NCBI GenBank assembly: GCA_018377235.1 | Contig: JAGZZT010000005.1 | Coordinates: forward strand, 47,672-111,671 | DNA: 64,000 nucleotides | Direction of reading: 5' to 3' | From: Clostridium sp. | GTDB lineage: Bacteria; Bacillota; Clostridia; Lachnospirales; Lachnospiraceae | Shown: positions 33,469 through 40,883 of the stretch, one piece after another | How positions within the stretch are numbered: position 1 is the first letter of the stretch | How the letters are laid out: the number at the start of each line of letters is the position of its first letter | Notes under the pieces: model-generated | What the model was told of the DNA's origin: nothing | The model's database searches: none | Seen by the model: only the letters and a program-made list of their open reading frames with translations | Program-made: the position numbers and the translations under genes

Positions 33469-33864
33469 ATGAAAACCCTCAAGTACAGCCGTCAGAGGGA
33501 ATCCATTAAGGCCTGCCTGATGGGCCGCAAGGATCATCCCACCGCCGACGCTTTATACACCAGCATACGTGAACAGTTTCCCAACATCAGTCTGGGAACC
33601 GTATATCGAAATTTAAATCTGCTTGTAGAGCTGGGGGAAATACGCAAGCTTTCCTGCGGTGACGGAACGGATCATTTTGATTACGATACATCCCCCCACT
33701 ACCATTATGTGTGTAAAAAGTGCGGAAAGATCCTGGATTTAGCTATGGAAACCGATACCGGTCTGGAAGCTGCTGCCAGAGAATGCCAGAAGGGAACCAT
33801 TGAGGAGCACACTGTTTTCTTTTATGGAACCTGCTGTGACTGTCTGCAGGAAGAGTCCCATTGA
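33469..33864 (+). CDS. Fur-family metal/peroxide regulator, probably PerR
   Basis: A 131-residue winged-helix repressor. The DNA-reading block is HPTADALYTSIREQFPNISLGTVYRNL. Structural zinc Cys pairs are CKKC (residues 82-85) and the CCDC near residue 122-125. Regulatory-metal candidates include His69, His77 and His79. The ATG at 33469 is preferred over an in-frame TTG at 33463 because AAAAGGAGG ends 8 bases before it. A reverse rubrerythrin follows with a matching operator, so sensing peroxide through iron is more likely than classic iron uptake control. Fur and PerR cannot be separated with certainty by eye. Confidence 0.88.
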   Translation: MKTLKYSRQRESIKACLMGRKDHPTADALYTSIREQFPNISLGTVYRNLNLLVELGEIRKLSCGDGTDHFDYDTSPHYHYVCKKCGKILDLAMETDTGLEAAARECQKGTIEEHTVFFYGTCCDCLQEESH

Positions 33865-33909
33865 TTTACAAATCAATATAAAATTTACATTTATTTTGCA
33901 AAATAAATA

Positions 33910-33958
33910 TTGACAATCACCGCAAGTTGTGGTACATTAATATCAGTAATCATTACTG
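33910..33958 (+). promoter_or_regulatory. Rubrerythrin promoter with palindromic Fur/PerR-type operator
   Basis: TTGACA (33910-33915), 17 bases, then TACATT (33933-33938). A perfect 7-1-7 palindrome CAGTAAT-C-ATTACTG follows at 33944-33958, just over the likely transcription start. It shares CAGTAA and ATTA with the site before the regulator gene. Leader length to the rubrerythrin ATG is about 125 bases. Confidence 0.65.
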
Positions 33959-34069
33959 TTTTATTTCACAGCCGGATTCACTAGAGCGGCATGGGGAGTG
34001 AAGAGAGACAGCTTTGATTATGGATATGTATTTTAAAAATTTTTATATATGCAAAGGAGAGTATAAGTT

Positions 34070-34612
34070 ATGAAGAAATTTGTCTGTACAGTATGTGGTT
34101 ACGTTTACGAGGGCGAGGCAGCTCCGGAGAAATGTCCAGTATGTAACGCTCCAGCTTCCAAGTTCCAGGAGCAGGCAGCTGATATGGCATGGGCTGCAGA
34201 GCATGTAGTAGGCGTTGCTCAGGGCGCAAGCGAAGATATCATGGAAGATTTAAGAGCTAACTATGAGGGCGAGTGCAAGGAAGTTGGTATGTACCTTGCT
34301 ATGGCCAGAGTCGCTCACAGAGAAGGATATCCAGAGATCGGTTTATACTGGGAGAAGGCAGCTTACGAGGAGGCTGAGCACGCAGCTAAGTTTGCAGAGC
34401 TTCTCGGTGAGGTTCTCACAGACTCCACAAAGAAGAATCTGGAGATGAGAGTTGAGGCTGAGAACGGCGCTACAGCTGGTAAGTTTGACCTGGCTAAGAG
34501 AGCTAAGGCAGCTAACCTTGACGCTATCCATGATACAGTTCACGAAATGGCAAGAGACGAGGCTCGTCATGGCAAGGCATTCCAGGGTCTCTTAGAGAGA
34601 TACTTTGGCTAA
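34070..34612 (+). CDS. Reverse rubrerythrin (peroxide reductase)
   Basis: The 180-residue protein has a rubredoxin domain first (Cys6, Cys9, Cys22, Cys25 holding one iron) and then a four-helix ferritin-like diiron domain (EGECKEVGMYLAMAR, YEEAEHAAKF, ARDEARHGKAF). The order is reversed compared with classic rubrerythrin. In Clostridium acetobutylicum such proteins are strongly PerR-controlled and reduce hydrogen peroxide with NADH-derived electrons. Codons are unusually uniform and optimal-looking (many GCT/GCA, GAG), consistent with high expression. AAAGGAG lies upstream; a terminator follows directly. Confidence 0.95.
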   Translation: MKKFVCTVCGYVYEGEAAPEKCPVCNAPASKFQEQAADMAWAAEHVVGVAQGASEDIMEDLRANYEGECKEVGMYLAMARVAHREGYPEIGLYWEKAAYEEAEHAAKFAELLGEVLTDSTKKNLEMRVEAENGATAGKFDLAKRAKAANLDAIHDTVHEMARDEARHGKAFQGLLERYFG

Positions 34613-34616
34613 GCTA

Positions 34617-34764
34617 TAAGCCATGCGTGTATAAAAACAGGGAAGAACCCGGAGGGGAATGTTTACATTTCCAGCCGGGTTCCTTTTTGCTTTTATACAC
34701 ATACGGCGCCAGCCATCCAGCGAGATGAAGCCGCCAGGCGAAAGCGAGCTGGCCGCATGGCTTA
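34617..34764. other. Three-armed inverted-repeat structure after the rubrerythrin gene
   Basis: TAAGCCATGCG (34617-34627) pairs with CGCATGGCTTA (34754-34764). Inside are two further stems. One is GTGTATAAAA (34627-34636) with TTTTATACAC (34691-34700), which encloses the terminator stem. The other is GCCAGC (34708-34713) with GCTGGC (34748-34753), which encloses a GCGAAAGC loop. The pattern resembles a folded three-way junction rather than a plain terminator. No known RNA family was recognised. Confidence 0.5.
34641..34688 (+). terminator. Rubrerythrin terminator
   Basis: GAACCCGG (34645-34652) pairs with CCGGGTTC (34675-34682), followed by CTTTTT. It forms the core of the larger inverted structure. 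Confidence 0.8.
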
Positions 34765-34777
34765 TCAGCCTGTTTCT

Positions 34778-35374
34778 CTATTTTTCCTCTGCTTCTGAAC
34801 CGCCATCTTCTGCATCTTCATCTGTTCCCATATTCTTAGATGCATACACAGTAACTACTGCTGCGTCAAGGTCTGTCTGAAGCTCTACATCCTTATCAGA
34901 GGCAATAGCCAGATCACGAACCCTGATCGTATCTCCCACTCTCATGCTGCCTACATCCAGCTCAATTTTTTCCACCAAAGCAGATGGCAGAGCCCGGTAA
35001 GAAACTTCCTTTAACAGCTGCTGAAGTACCCCTGTAATCACTTTTTCATGATTGAGCAGATGAATCTCTGCTACAGAATGTACCTTTTCTCCGCTTACAA
35101 GCGCCTGAAAATCTATCTCATCTACCTGTCCTTTTAAGGAATTATAATCTATTTCCTTGATCAAAACATCCATCTGTGTTCCGTCTACATTCAGCATAAT
35201 CTGGCTGCCTTTTCCGTTGTCCTTCAAAAGACGTTCCGCGTCATTTTTTGCGATTTTTACTGGTATGGAGCCCTCAATCTCACGTCCAAACACATTTCCT
35301 GTTACAAATCCTTCCCGTCTAAGCCTTTTGGCCTTCACATCCATGTTTCTTTTCTCAGCTTTTAAAGTATTCAT
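34778..35374 (-). CDS. ctc: Ribosomal protein L25/general stress protein Ctc
   Basis: The 198-residue protein fits the long L25 form (TL5/Ctc), which binds 5S rRNA in the large ribosomal subunit. The N-terminal 5S-binding barrel (about 1-95) has AKRLRREGFVTGNVFGRE and QIMLNVDG. The C-terminal beta domain (about 100-185) has SVAEIHLLNHEKVI and VEKIELDVGSMRVGD. An acidic tail ends the protein. It is monocistronic with its own sigma-A promoter and runs convergently with the rubrerythrin gene. The family N-terminus often starts with ExR, here KAEKR. Confidence 0.88.
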   Translation of the reverse strand: MNTLKAEKRNMDVKAKRLRREGFVTGNVFGREIEGSIPVKIAKNDAERLLKDNGKGSQIMLNVDGTQMDVLIKEIDYNSLKGQVDEIDFQALVSGEKVHSVAEIHLLNHEKVITGVLQQLLKEVSYRALPSALVEKIELDVGSMRVGDTIRVRDLAIASDKDVELQTDLDAAVVTVYASKNMGTDEDAEDGGSEAEEK

Positions 35375-35490
35375 TTATCTTTTCCTCCATCAAACTGACT
35401 GCTTAGCGGCTTCTGGGCGAATCCAGTTCAGAGCGTCCATCTCTGTCCTTCATCGTTCAGGTCGTATTAAGTATTTTTTGTTACATTTGT

Positions 35491-35518
35491 ATTATAACAT
35501 TTAAAACAAATTGTTCAA
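35491..35518 (-). promoter_or_regulatory. Promoter of the L25/Ctc gene
   Basis: TTGAAC (35513-35518), 16-base spacer, TATAAT (35491-35496) on the minus strand. The predicted leader is about 110 bases. Confidence 0.55.
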
Positions 35519-35625
35519 GAAAACATTTTGCCAAACCCAACATTATTTTCTGATATTTTTTTGTTCAATTTTATTTTATCTAACAGTTCCAACACTGTGT
35601 TTCCATATTTCTCCCTGTGTTTTAC

Positions 35626-35656
35626 TGAGTTCTTTTCTCTCTTTAGTCACATACTA
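35626..35656 (+). promoter_or_regulatory. Possible sigma-G (forespore) promoter of spoIVB
   Basis: TGAGTT (35626-35631), 18 bases, CATACTA (35650-35656) resembles the sigma-F/sigma-G pattern. spoIVB is forespore-expressed in Bacillus. The 352-base gap 35375-35726 otherwise holds the L25 promoter and AT-rich sequence. Confidence 0.3.
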
Positions 35657-35726
35657 GAGTATATCTGAACCAGAGATTCAGATAAAAAGCTTATGACAAA
35701 AGACTTGTGATAAGGAGGAATCAAAT

Positions 35727-37028
35727 GTGACTAGAAAAGAAAAGCTTCAGCATTTTCTGACCGCTGTTTTCTGGGGAAGCCTTGTGTTCAGCCTGGGTTT
35801 TACCTGGTTTTACTTAAATGAATCCATTCCGGATCGGCTGAATCTGGTAGTAGATGAAGCGGAAAGCTTTCATTTCCCTCTTCCTGTAAAGGTTACTCTG
35901 GAAAGTGAAAGCGCCGAAGTGGTGGTGGGAAATCATTCTAATATCCCCTCTGAACAGCTTCATCTGCAGATCAACCATCCCTTTTCCCTTTACTCTGCCA
36001 ATGAGGGAACCTACCAGCTGGATTTGAAATTGTTTGGGCTGATCCATTTTAAGGACATTGAAGTTAATGTTTCCGATACAAAATATGCACTTCCCTGCGG
36101 CATGCCGGTAGGTATCTATATGAAATCTGACGGCCTCATGGTAATCGGAACAGGACCGGTGAAAACAAAGGATGGATCCTCCTTTGATCCTGCCCGGGGA
36201 ATCCTCCAGTCAGGAGATTATATTGAAGCCATCAATGGAGAACCAGCTTGTGAGAAAGAAGATATGATCGAGGCTGTAGCTAAAGCCCAGGATTCCCCCG
36301 TCCAGCTGACTGTACGCCGTGGCGAAAAACAGATGGATGTAACCATGACTCCTCTGGAAACGGAAAACGGCGATTATAAGCTGGGAGTATGGATCCGTGA
36401 TGACACCCAGGGAATTGGAACCATGACCTATATAGCTGAATCGGGAGAATACGGCGCTCTCGGCCACGGTATCAGCGACAGCGACACCGGGCTTCTGGTG
36501 GATACCTGTGGCGGAGAACTCTATGATACGGAGATCATGGGAATTGAAAAAGGTTCCATGGGAAAACCTGGTATCCTGTCAGGCGTCATTTATTATGGAA
36601 ACCAGTCCAAACTTGGAACCATTGACGCCAATACAGAACAGGGGATTTTTGGAACAGCCGGAAATAAAATGTGGAAAGAAATCAGCAGCATGTTCGGCTC
36701 AGGACCTGGACGCGAGCCTATTCCCATCGGTTATAGACAGGATGTCCAAAAAGGAACTGCTTATATCAGAAGCTGTATTTCCGGTAAGCCGGAAGACTAT
36801 GAAATCGAGATACAGAAGGTGGACTACTCCACCTCCCATAAAAACAAAAGTCTGGTAATCAAAGTAACAGATCCCCGGCTGCTGGAACTGACCGGAGGTA
36901 TCGTCCAGGGCATGAGCGGCAGCCCCATCATTCAGAATGGAAAGCTCATTGGAGCAGTCACCCATGTATTTATACAAGACTCCACCAGAGGATATGGAAT
37001 CTTCATCGAGAATATGCTGGAGCATTGA
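35727..37028 (+). CDS. spoIVB: SpoIVB-type sporulation serine protease (S55)
   Basis: The forespore protease SpoIVB crosses into the intermembrane space and cleaves SpoIVFA to switch on sigma-K processing. The 433-residue protein has one N-terminal membrane anchor (residues 10-28), a PDZ domain at about 130-205 (SGDYIEAINGEPA), and the S55 domain with catalytic His in ALGHGISDSDTG and Ser in GIVQGMSGSPI. A GTG start at 35727 follows TAAGGAGGAA; an ATG two bases earlier meets a stop at once. In most spore formers spo0A follows directly and recN precedes. Neither is here, so this may be a second paralogue (SpoIVB2-like) or a rearranged locus. Confidence 0.9.
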   Translation: MTRKEKLQHFLTAVFWGSLVFSLGFTWFYLNESIPDRLNLVVDEAESFHFPLPVKVTLESESAEVVVGNHSNIPSEQLHLQINHPFSLYSANEGTYQLDLKLFGLIHFKDIEVNVSDTKYALPCGMPVGIYMKSDGLMVIGTGPVKTKDGSSFDPARGILQSGDYIEAINGEPACEKEDMIEAVAKAQDSPVQLTVRRGEKQMDVTMTPLETENGDYKLGVWIRDDTQGIGTMTYIAESGEYGALGHGISDSDTGLLVDTCGGELYDTEIMGIEKGSMGKPGILSGVIYYGNQSKLGTIDANTEQGIFGTAGNKMWKEISSMFGSGPGREPIPIGYRQDVQKGTAYIRSCISGKPEDYEIEIQKVDYSTSHKNKSLVIKVTDPRLLELTGGIVQGMSGSPIIQNGKLIGAVTHVFIQDSTRGYGIFIENMLEH

Positions 37029-37045
37029 GTCCAGGCTGGACAGGA

Positions 37046-37315
37046 GAAATAAAGGGGCACTGCAAGCTTGCTTGTAAGGGCCTCTTTATTTCGAGTGGAC
37101 AATTTGGCGAAAGCCAAACACCGAGGAAAAGCGGAGCTTTTCGAGGTGGGCCTGGACGGAGCGGAGGGAGCTTGCTCACGATATCGACTTTTTCTTATGG
37201 ATGATATACGGCGAAAGCCGTACATGAGCAAGAAGCGAAGCGGATTGCGAATGCTGCATTGTGTGGTCTGTGAAAAGAGGCGCTGCAAACTTGTTTGTAA
37301 ACGCCACTTTATTGC
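37046..37315. repeat. Hairpin-rich intergenic element bounded by two related hairpins
   Basis: Two homologous hairpins about 220 bases apart, 37046-37092 and 37274-37310, share CTGCAA-CTTG-TTGTAA and CTTTATT. Their inner stems covary: CAAGC/GCTTG in the first, CAAAC/GTTTG in the second. Between them are TTTGGC-GAAA-GCCAAA (37103-37118), AAAAGC-GGA-GCTTTT (37127-37141) and TACGGC-GAAA-GCCGTA (37207-37222). Two of these have GNRA tetraloops. The first hairpin could terminate spoIVB. The gene-free stretch is 37029-37461; I found no credible protein in it. Confidence 0.6.
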
Positions 37316-37461
37316 GTTGCCATTTTTTTGTAGGGCTTTTATCTATAAAAAGTTTGAGTACTTATGGTATAATGGTGTTGCCCAATTAGAATTACATAAA
37401 CAGCATATGGTTACCATTGAGAAACATGTATGAAAATACTAAAATTTACGGGGTGGTTTTA

Positions 37462-38493
37462 ATGGATAAAATGAAGGTTTATTTTAACGGAAGCTTCTGG
37501 GGACATCACGGCCGGGATCATGCAGGAAAGGAAATCCAAATCAATCAAACATTCGACTGGGCAGGACACCGCTGGTTCATTCCGGCAGCATACTCCTGCG
37601 GAAAAGGGCTTGTAATCGATTTTTGCATGCAGGCAGCCCCGGAAGCGATCCAAAACTTCATAAAAAAATGGAATCTAAGCCCGGAAAATGATTCCTGTAC
37701 ATTTTTCACAGAAGAGCAGCAAATGCAGATGGAGCTGGAAAATCCTCTGTGTCTGCATTTTACTCCATATATCGAGGTAAATAGAAAAACATTGTCTTGT
37801 TCCCACAGCTGTTCTGTCTGCCTGAATCCCTGTCTGCCAGATAAAAACAGTCAGGATTCAGAGGCAGTCCGGCTGGCTGACTGCTATGGACTGGATCCCT
37901 CCTCTGGCTGGGTAATCTGCAGAAATGCCTTTCCTTGGTCAGGCAGCCGCCGGCCTGAAGTCAAAACCCTTTCTCTTACCATGGAACAGCAGCCTGTACA
38001 GATTCCAGGACCACATTTCAGAATTCACTCTCCTGGAGATTCCTTTACCTTTTTAAGCCCAGTCAGCAACACGCTGCATAGGCTGACAGTGAACGGGCTG
38101 GAGTCTCAGACACTTCCCGAAAGCGCCTTTCGCTCTGACCATTTCACACAGTTTCTGTATCCCAGACACTGTACCGTTATGAGCTATTCACTTTCCCCGG
38201 AACCAGCGGATCCCATTACAGTTTTTGACTGTGATAAAGGTGATAAGCCGAAAAAAATCGGAACAGATAACAGTTCCTTTCATCCCCTTGCCAGCAATAT
38301 CTGCTGCATTGGAATCATCAGCGGCACAGATGGCTCTGATTCTGCCGTTTTGGAGACTGAACGTCAAAAACAGCTTCACACAGTCTGCTCTGCCCTGCAT
38401 TTCGAGCCGGCTCAAAGTGATACAGAGTGGCGGATTGTTTTCAATGCCCAGCCATTTGATAAGGCCTCTTTTCTGCTTATTTATAAAATCTAA
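37462..38493 (+). CDS. Protein of unknown function, Cys-rich middle
   Basis: 343 residues; I do not recognise a family. It starts MDKMKVYFNGSFWGHH, is rich in aromatic residues (WAGHRWFIP, SSGWVICRNAFPW) and has no signal peptide or membrane helix. A cluster CSHSCSVCLNPC at about residue 113-124 could bind a metal. The rest looks like beta-rich sequence (LSLTMEQQPVQI, HRLTVNGLESQTL). The ATG at 37462 follows GGGGTGG; the frame is open back to a TTG at 37417. Its end overlaps the convergent gene by 17 bases. Confidence 0.65.
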   Translation: MDKMKVYFNGSFWGHHGRDHAGKEIQINQTFDWAGHRWFIPAAYSCGKGLVIDFCMQAAPEAIQNFIKKWNLSPENDSCTFFTEEQQMQMELENPLCLHFTPYIEVNRKTLSCSHSCSVCLNPCLPDKNSQDSEAVRLADCYGLDPSSGWVICRNAFPWSGSRRPEVKTLSLTMEQQPVQIPGPHFRIHSPGDSFTFLSPVSNTLHRLTVNGLESQTLPESAFRSDHFTQFLYPRHCTVMSYSLSPEPADPITVFDCDKGDKPKKIGTDNSSFHPLASNICCIGIISGTDGSDSAVLETERQKQLHTVCSALHFEPAQSDTEWRIVFNAQPFDKASFLLIYKI

Positions 38494-38926
38494 TGTATTC
38501 TCCGTTAAAGTTTCCCCACCATGTTTCTGCTTTTTCCTGCGTTCTATCTAATTTGGCAAAATACATGGTGGAGAAAAGCATTCCTGTCTCATTAAGTATG
38601 ACTGCTGTCCTTAAAAGCGTCTCATCCAGAGGAAAAATCAGTTGATCTCCTTTTAGAAAGCCTGCTTCTTTCTCCCAGGCTTTCAAAGCTTCTATCTCAC
38701 TTTCTGTCAGAACAGACTCTGCCTTTTTTCTCTCCTCTTCCTTCAGGGAAAACAGGTAAAAATCCAGAAAACTATTATCCGATCCATACTCTTTTTTCAG
38801 CTCCGAAAAGCGGCAAAATGCCTGTTCTCTATTCATGGTGATTATTTCATGTTCCAATGCTTCAAGCCCTTCTCTTATCCCGTCAAAATACAGAAATCCT
38901 CTCTTCTTAAGCTCCTCTCCTGTCAT
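38477..38926 (-). CDS. Protein of unknown function in the spoIIIA run
   Basis: 149 residues, soluble, mostly helical and charged, with an aromatic C-terminus (WWGNFNGEYIRFYK). It bears no resemblance to SpoIIIAD, a membrane protein of about 128 residues that normally occupies this place. GGGAGAG precedes the ATG. It starts 21 bases after the spoIIIAC stop codon, so it is probably translated from the same message. Confidence 0.65.
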   Translation of the reverse strand: MTGEELKKRGFLYFDGIREGLEALEHEIITMNREQAFCRFSELKKEYGSDNSFLDFYLFSLKEEERKKAESVLTESEIEALKAWEKEAGFLKGDQLIFPLDETLLRTAVILNETGMLFSTMYFAKLDRTQEKAETWWGNFNGEYIRFYK

Positions 38927-38947
38927 TTGTCTCTCCCTTCTTCTTTA

Positions 38948-39142
38948 TTAAAGGGCAAACAGCTCCTTCATTGTCTCAAATAATTCATAAATGTACGGTA
39001 CCATCCAGAACAGCACCAAAACCAGACCTGCCAGGCTTGTCAGGAACGCCTGCTCCTCCCTGCCGCTGTGCTTTAACACCTGGCAGATAACGGATACCAG
39101 AATTCCTACCGCTGCAATTCGAAATATCAGGCTGACTCCCAT
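38948..39142 (-). CDS. spoIIIAC: Stage III sporulation protein AC
   Basis: A 64-residue protein with two membrane helices (IFRIAAVGILVSVICQVL and ASLAGLVLVLFWMVPYI) separated by the conserved KHSGREEQA loop, the exact size and layout of SpoIIIAC. The SpoIIIA proteins form the channel joining mother cell and forespore. GGGAGGG lies before the ATG. The spoIIIAD gene that should follow is missing. Confidence 0.93.
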   Translation of the reverse strand: MGVSLIFRIAAVGILVSVICQVLKHSGREEQAFLTSLAGLVLVLFWMVPYIYELFETMKELFAL

Positions 39143-39264
39143 TCTATTCCCTCCCTGAAATCTGTTTTGTGTGTCCTTTTCTGCCTGTCTTCCTCGTCTC
39201 CATTACTGTTCTAAAACGCCGTTTTCCCCTGCCAGTATCCAGCATTTCGGAAGTCCCAGCTGTC

Positions 39265-39795
39265 TCAAATGAAAACTACCGTCAGAAACAGGCCTGCCAG
39301 AATCCCTGCGCTGGTGTAAAGACGGCTCTTCTGAGCTATTTCCTGATTGAGCTCCTCTGCTTCCCTTTCCAGCTCCTCCAGATACAGGGACAGCGTTCTT
39401 TCCTGCATTTCCCGATCCAAATAACCCAAATGCTCTCCAAATGCCAAAAACTGCTCTCGTTCCTCCCTGATTAAAGGAGTCTGAGTCAAATATGCTCCTG
39501 CTTCCTCCTGCCAGATAGAAAAAAAATCATCTCCCAGACCTTTCAAGAGGCGGTCTGCCACTGTTCTGAAAAGCAGTCCCTCCCTGCCTCCTGCCCTTTT
39601 TCCTGCCTTCTGAAATCCTTCATACAGAGGAACATTTGCGTAGAGAATCTCGCCTCTCAAATGAATCACCATAACTCTGATTTTTTTCAGAAGTCCTCTC
39701 CGCGCTGAAAGCCTTGACGCCATATCTGCTCCTATTTTACTGCAGGAAATGATAACAAGCAAAGCTCCCAGAGTCTTAAAGAGCATAGAGTTCAC
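39265..39795 (-). CDS. spoIIIAB: Stage III sporulation protein AB
   Basis: 176 residues with an N-terminal membrane helix, a helical middle (RGEILYANVPLYEGF is the conserved GEI-Y--TPL block) and a hydrophobic C-terminal anchor. It matches SpoIIIAB, a mother-cell component of the feeding-tube complex. It overlaps the end of spoIIIAA by 20 bases. A 122-base gap without a recognisable gene separates it from spoIIIAC. Confidence 0.92.
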   Translation of the reverse strand: MNSMLFKTLGALLVIISCSKIGADMASRLSARRGLLKKIRVMVIHLRGEILYANVPLYEGFQKAGKRAGGREGLLFRTVADRLLKGLGDDFFSIWQEEAGAYLTQTPLIREEREQFLAFGEHLGYLDREMQERTLSLYLEELEREAEELNQEIAQKSRLYTSAGILAGLFLTVVFI

Positions 39796-40768
39796 ATCCT
39801 TTATGGTCTAAAATCCGCTCTACTGTGCCAGGCCCCCTTCTGCTGCTTAAAAATACAAACCGGCGGAAAATTTCTTCCTGAAACAGTTCTCGAAACATAG
39901 GCTTTGCAGCGAGATCTTCCGTGGAAGTTCCGTGGGCTGTGGCAATCAGGCTGCATCCACAGCCAGCTGCATACTGAACGGCCTCTAAATCATCTCTTCC
40001 CCCAATTTCATCCACTGCCACAACTCTGGGAGACATAGCGCGAATCATCATCATCATTCCCTCTGCCTTGGGGCATCCGTCCAGCACATCGCTCCGAATA
40101 CCGATATCGTTCTGAGGAATCCCCTGAAAGCAGGCCGCAATTTCTGATCTCTCATCCACAATTCCCACTGTTCTTCCAGCCATATATCCACAGCCGTCTG
40201 AAATATTTCTCACAATGTCCCTCAAAAGCGTGGTCTTTCCGCAGCCAGGCGGCGATATCAAAAGAGTAGAAAGCCATTCCCGATGTTCTGAATCTGCCAG
40301 AAAACGCAGAATTCTGTCAGAACAGCCTCTTTTTTCGTGGGCAATACGCATATTCAATCCGCTAATCGGCTTGATTGTCCGAATTCCTCTGCGTTCCACT
40401 ACAGCTCTTCCCACAACTCCGATTCGATGTCCTCCAGCCACAGTCAAAAATCCCTGCCTGATCTGCTCCTCAAAGGCATACAGAGAATGCTGGACTGCGC
40501 TTTCCACTGTCTGTTCAATATCCTTCTGGGAAATTACACAGACTGTGCTGTTTTTCCTGAGACTTTCTGAGCTGGAAAAGGCAGACAGTGTTCCATCTCT
40601 TTCCACTGTGTGTTCCTGTCCTTTCGCAGTGAGAAACAAAGGCTTTCCGCTCCTCATGCGCAGCTCCTGAACCTCTTCCCAGTTAAAAACTGCTTTCTCC
40701 AGGATTTCTCGAAGCTGCGGAGGAAATATCTGCAAAAGTTCTGCCTGTCCTGTCTTTCCGTCTGCCAT
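39776..40768 (-). CDS. spoIIIAA: Stage III sporulation protein AA (ATPase)
   Basis: A 330-residue secretion-type ATPase that powers the SpoIIIA channel. Visible are QELRMRSGKPL, Walker A SPPGCGKTTLLRDI (about residue 170), Walker B-like RVVAVDEIGGRDD and the His-box ATAHGTS. Length is typical. It is the first gene of the partial spoIIIA operon, with AGGAGGAGG before the ATG. Confidence 0.96.
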   Translation of the reverse strand: MADGKTGQAELLQIFPPQLREILEKAVFNWEEVQELRMRSGKPLFLTAKGQEHTVERDGTLSAFSSSESLRKNSTVCVISQKDIEQTVESAVQHSLYAFEEQIRQGFLTVAGGHRIGVVGRAVVERRGIRTIKPISGLNMRIAHEKRGCSDRILRFLADSEHREWLSTLLISPPGCGKTTLLRDIVRNISDGCGYMAGRTVGIVDERSEIAACFQGIPQNDIGIRSDVLDGCPKAEGMMMMIRAMSPRVVAVDEIGGRDDLEAVQYAAGCGCSLIATAHGTSTEDLAAKPMFRELFQEEIFRRFVFLSSRRGPGTVERILDHKGCELYAL

Positions 40769-40814
40769 TCCGCTGCCTCCTCCTGAGAATTCATTATTTC
40801 CTGCGTCTTAGTCC

Positions 40815-40844
40815 ATGTATATGCCGGGACAGGCAGATTATGAG
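40815..40844 (-). promoter_or_regulatory. Possible sigma-E promoter of the spoIIIA run
   Basis: On the minus strand TCATAAT (40838-40844) precedes CATATACAT (40815-40823) with ATA-to-CATA spacing of about 15 bases. This is similar to mother-cell sigma-E promoters, which drive spoIIIA in Bacillus. Confidence 0.3.
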
Positions 40845-40883
40845 CAGTGACTATCTATTTTCTGCTTTTCAGGCTTTTATGTC

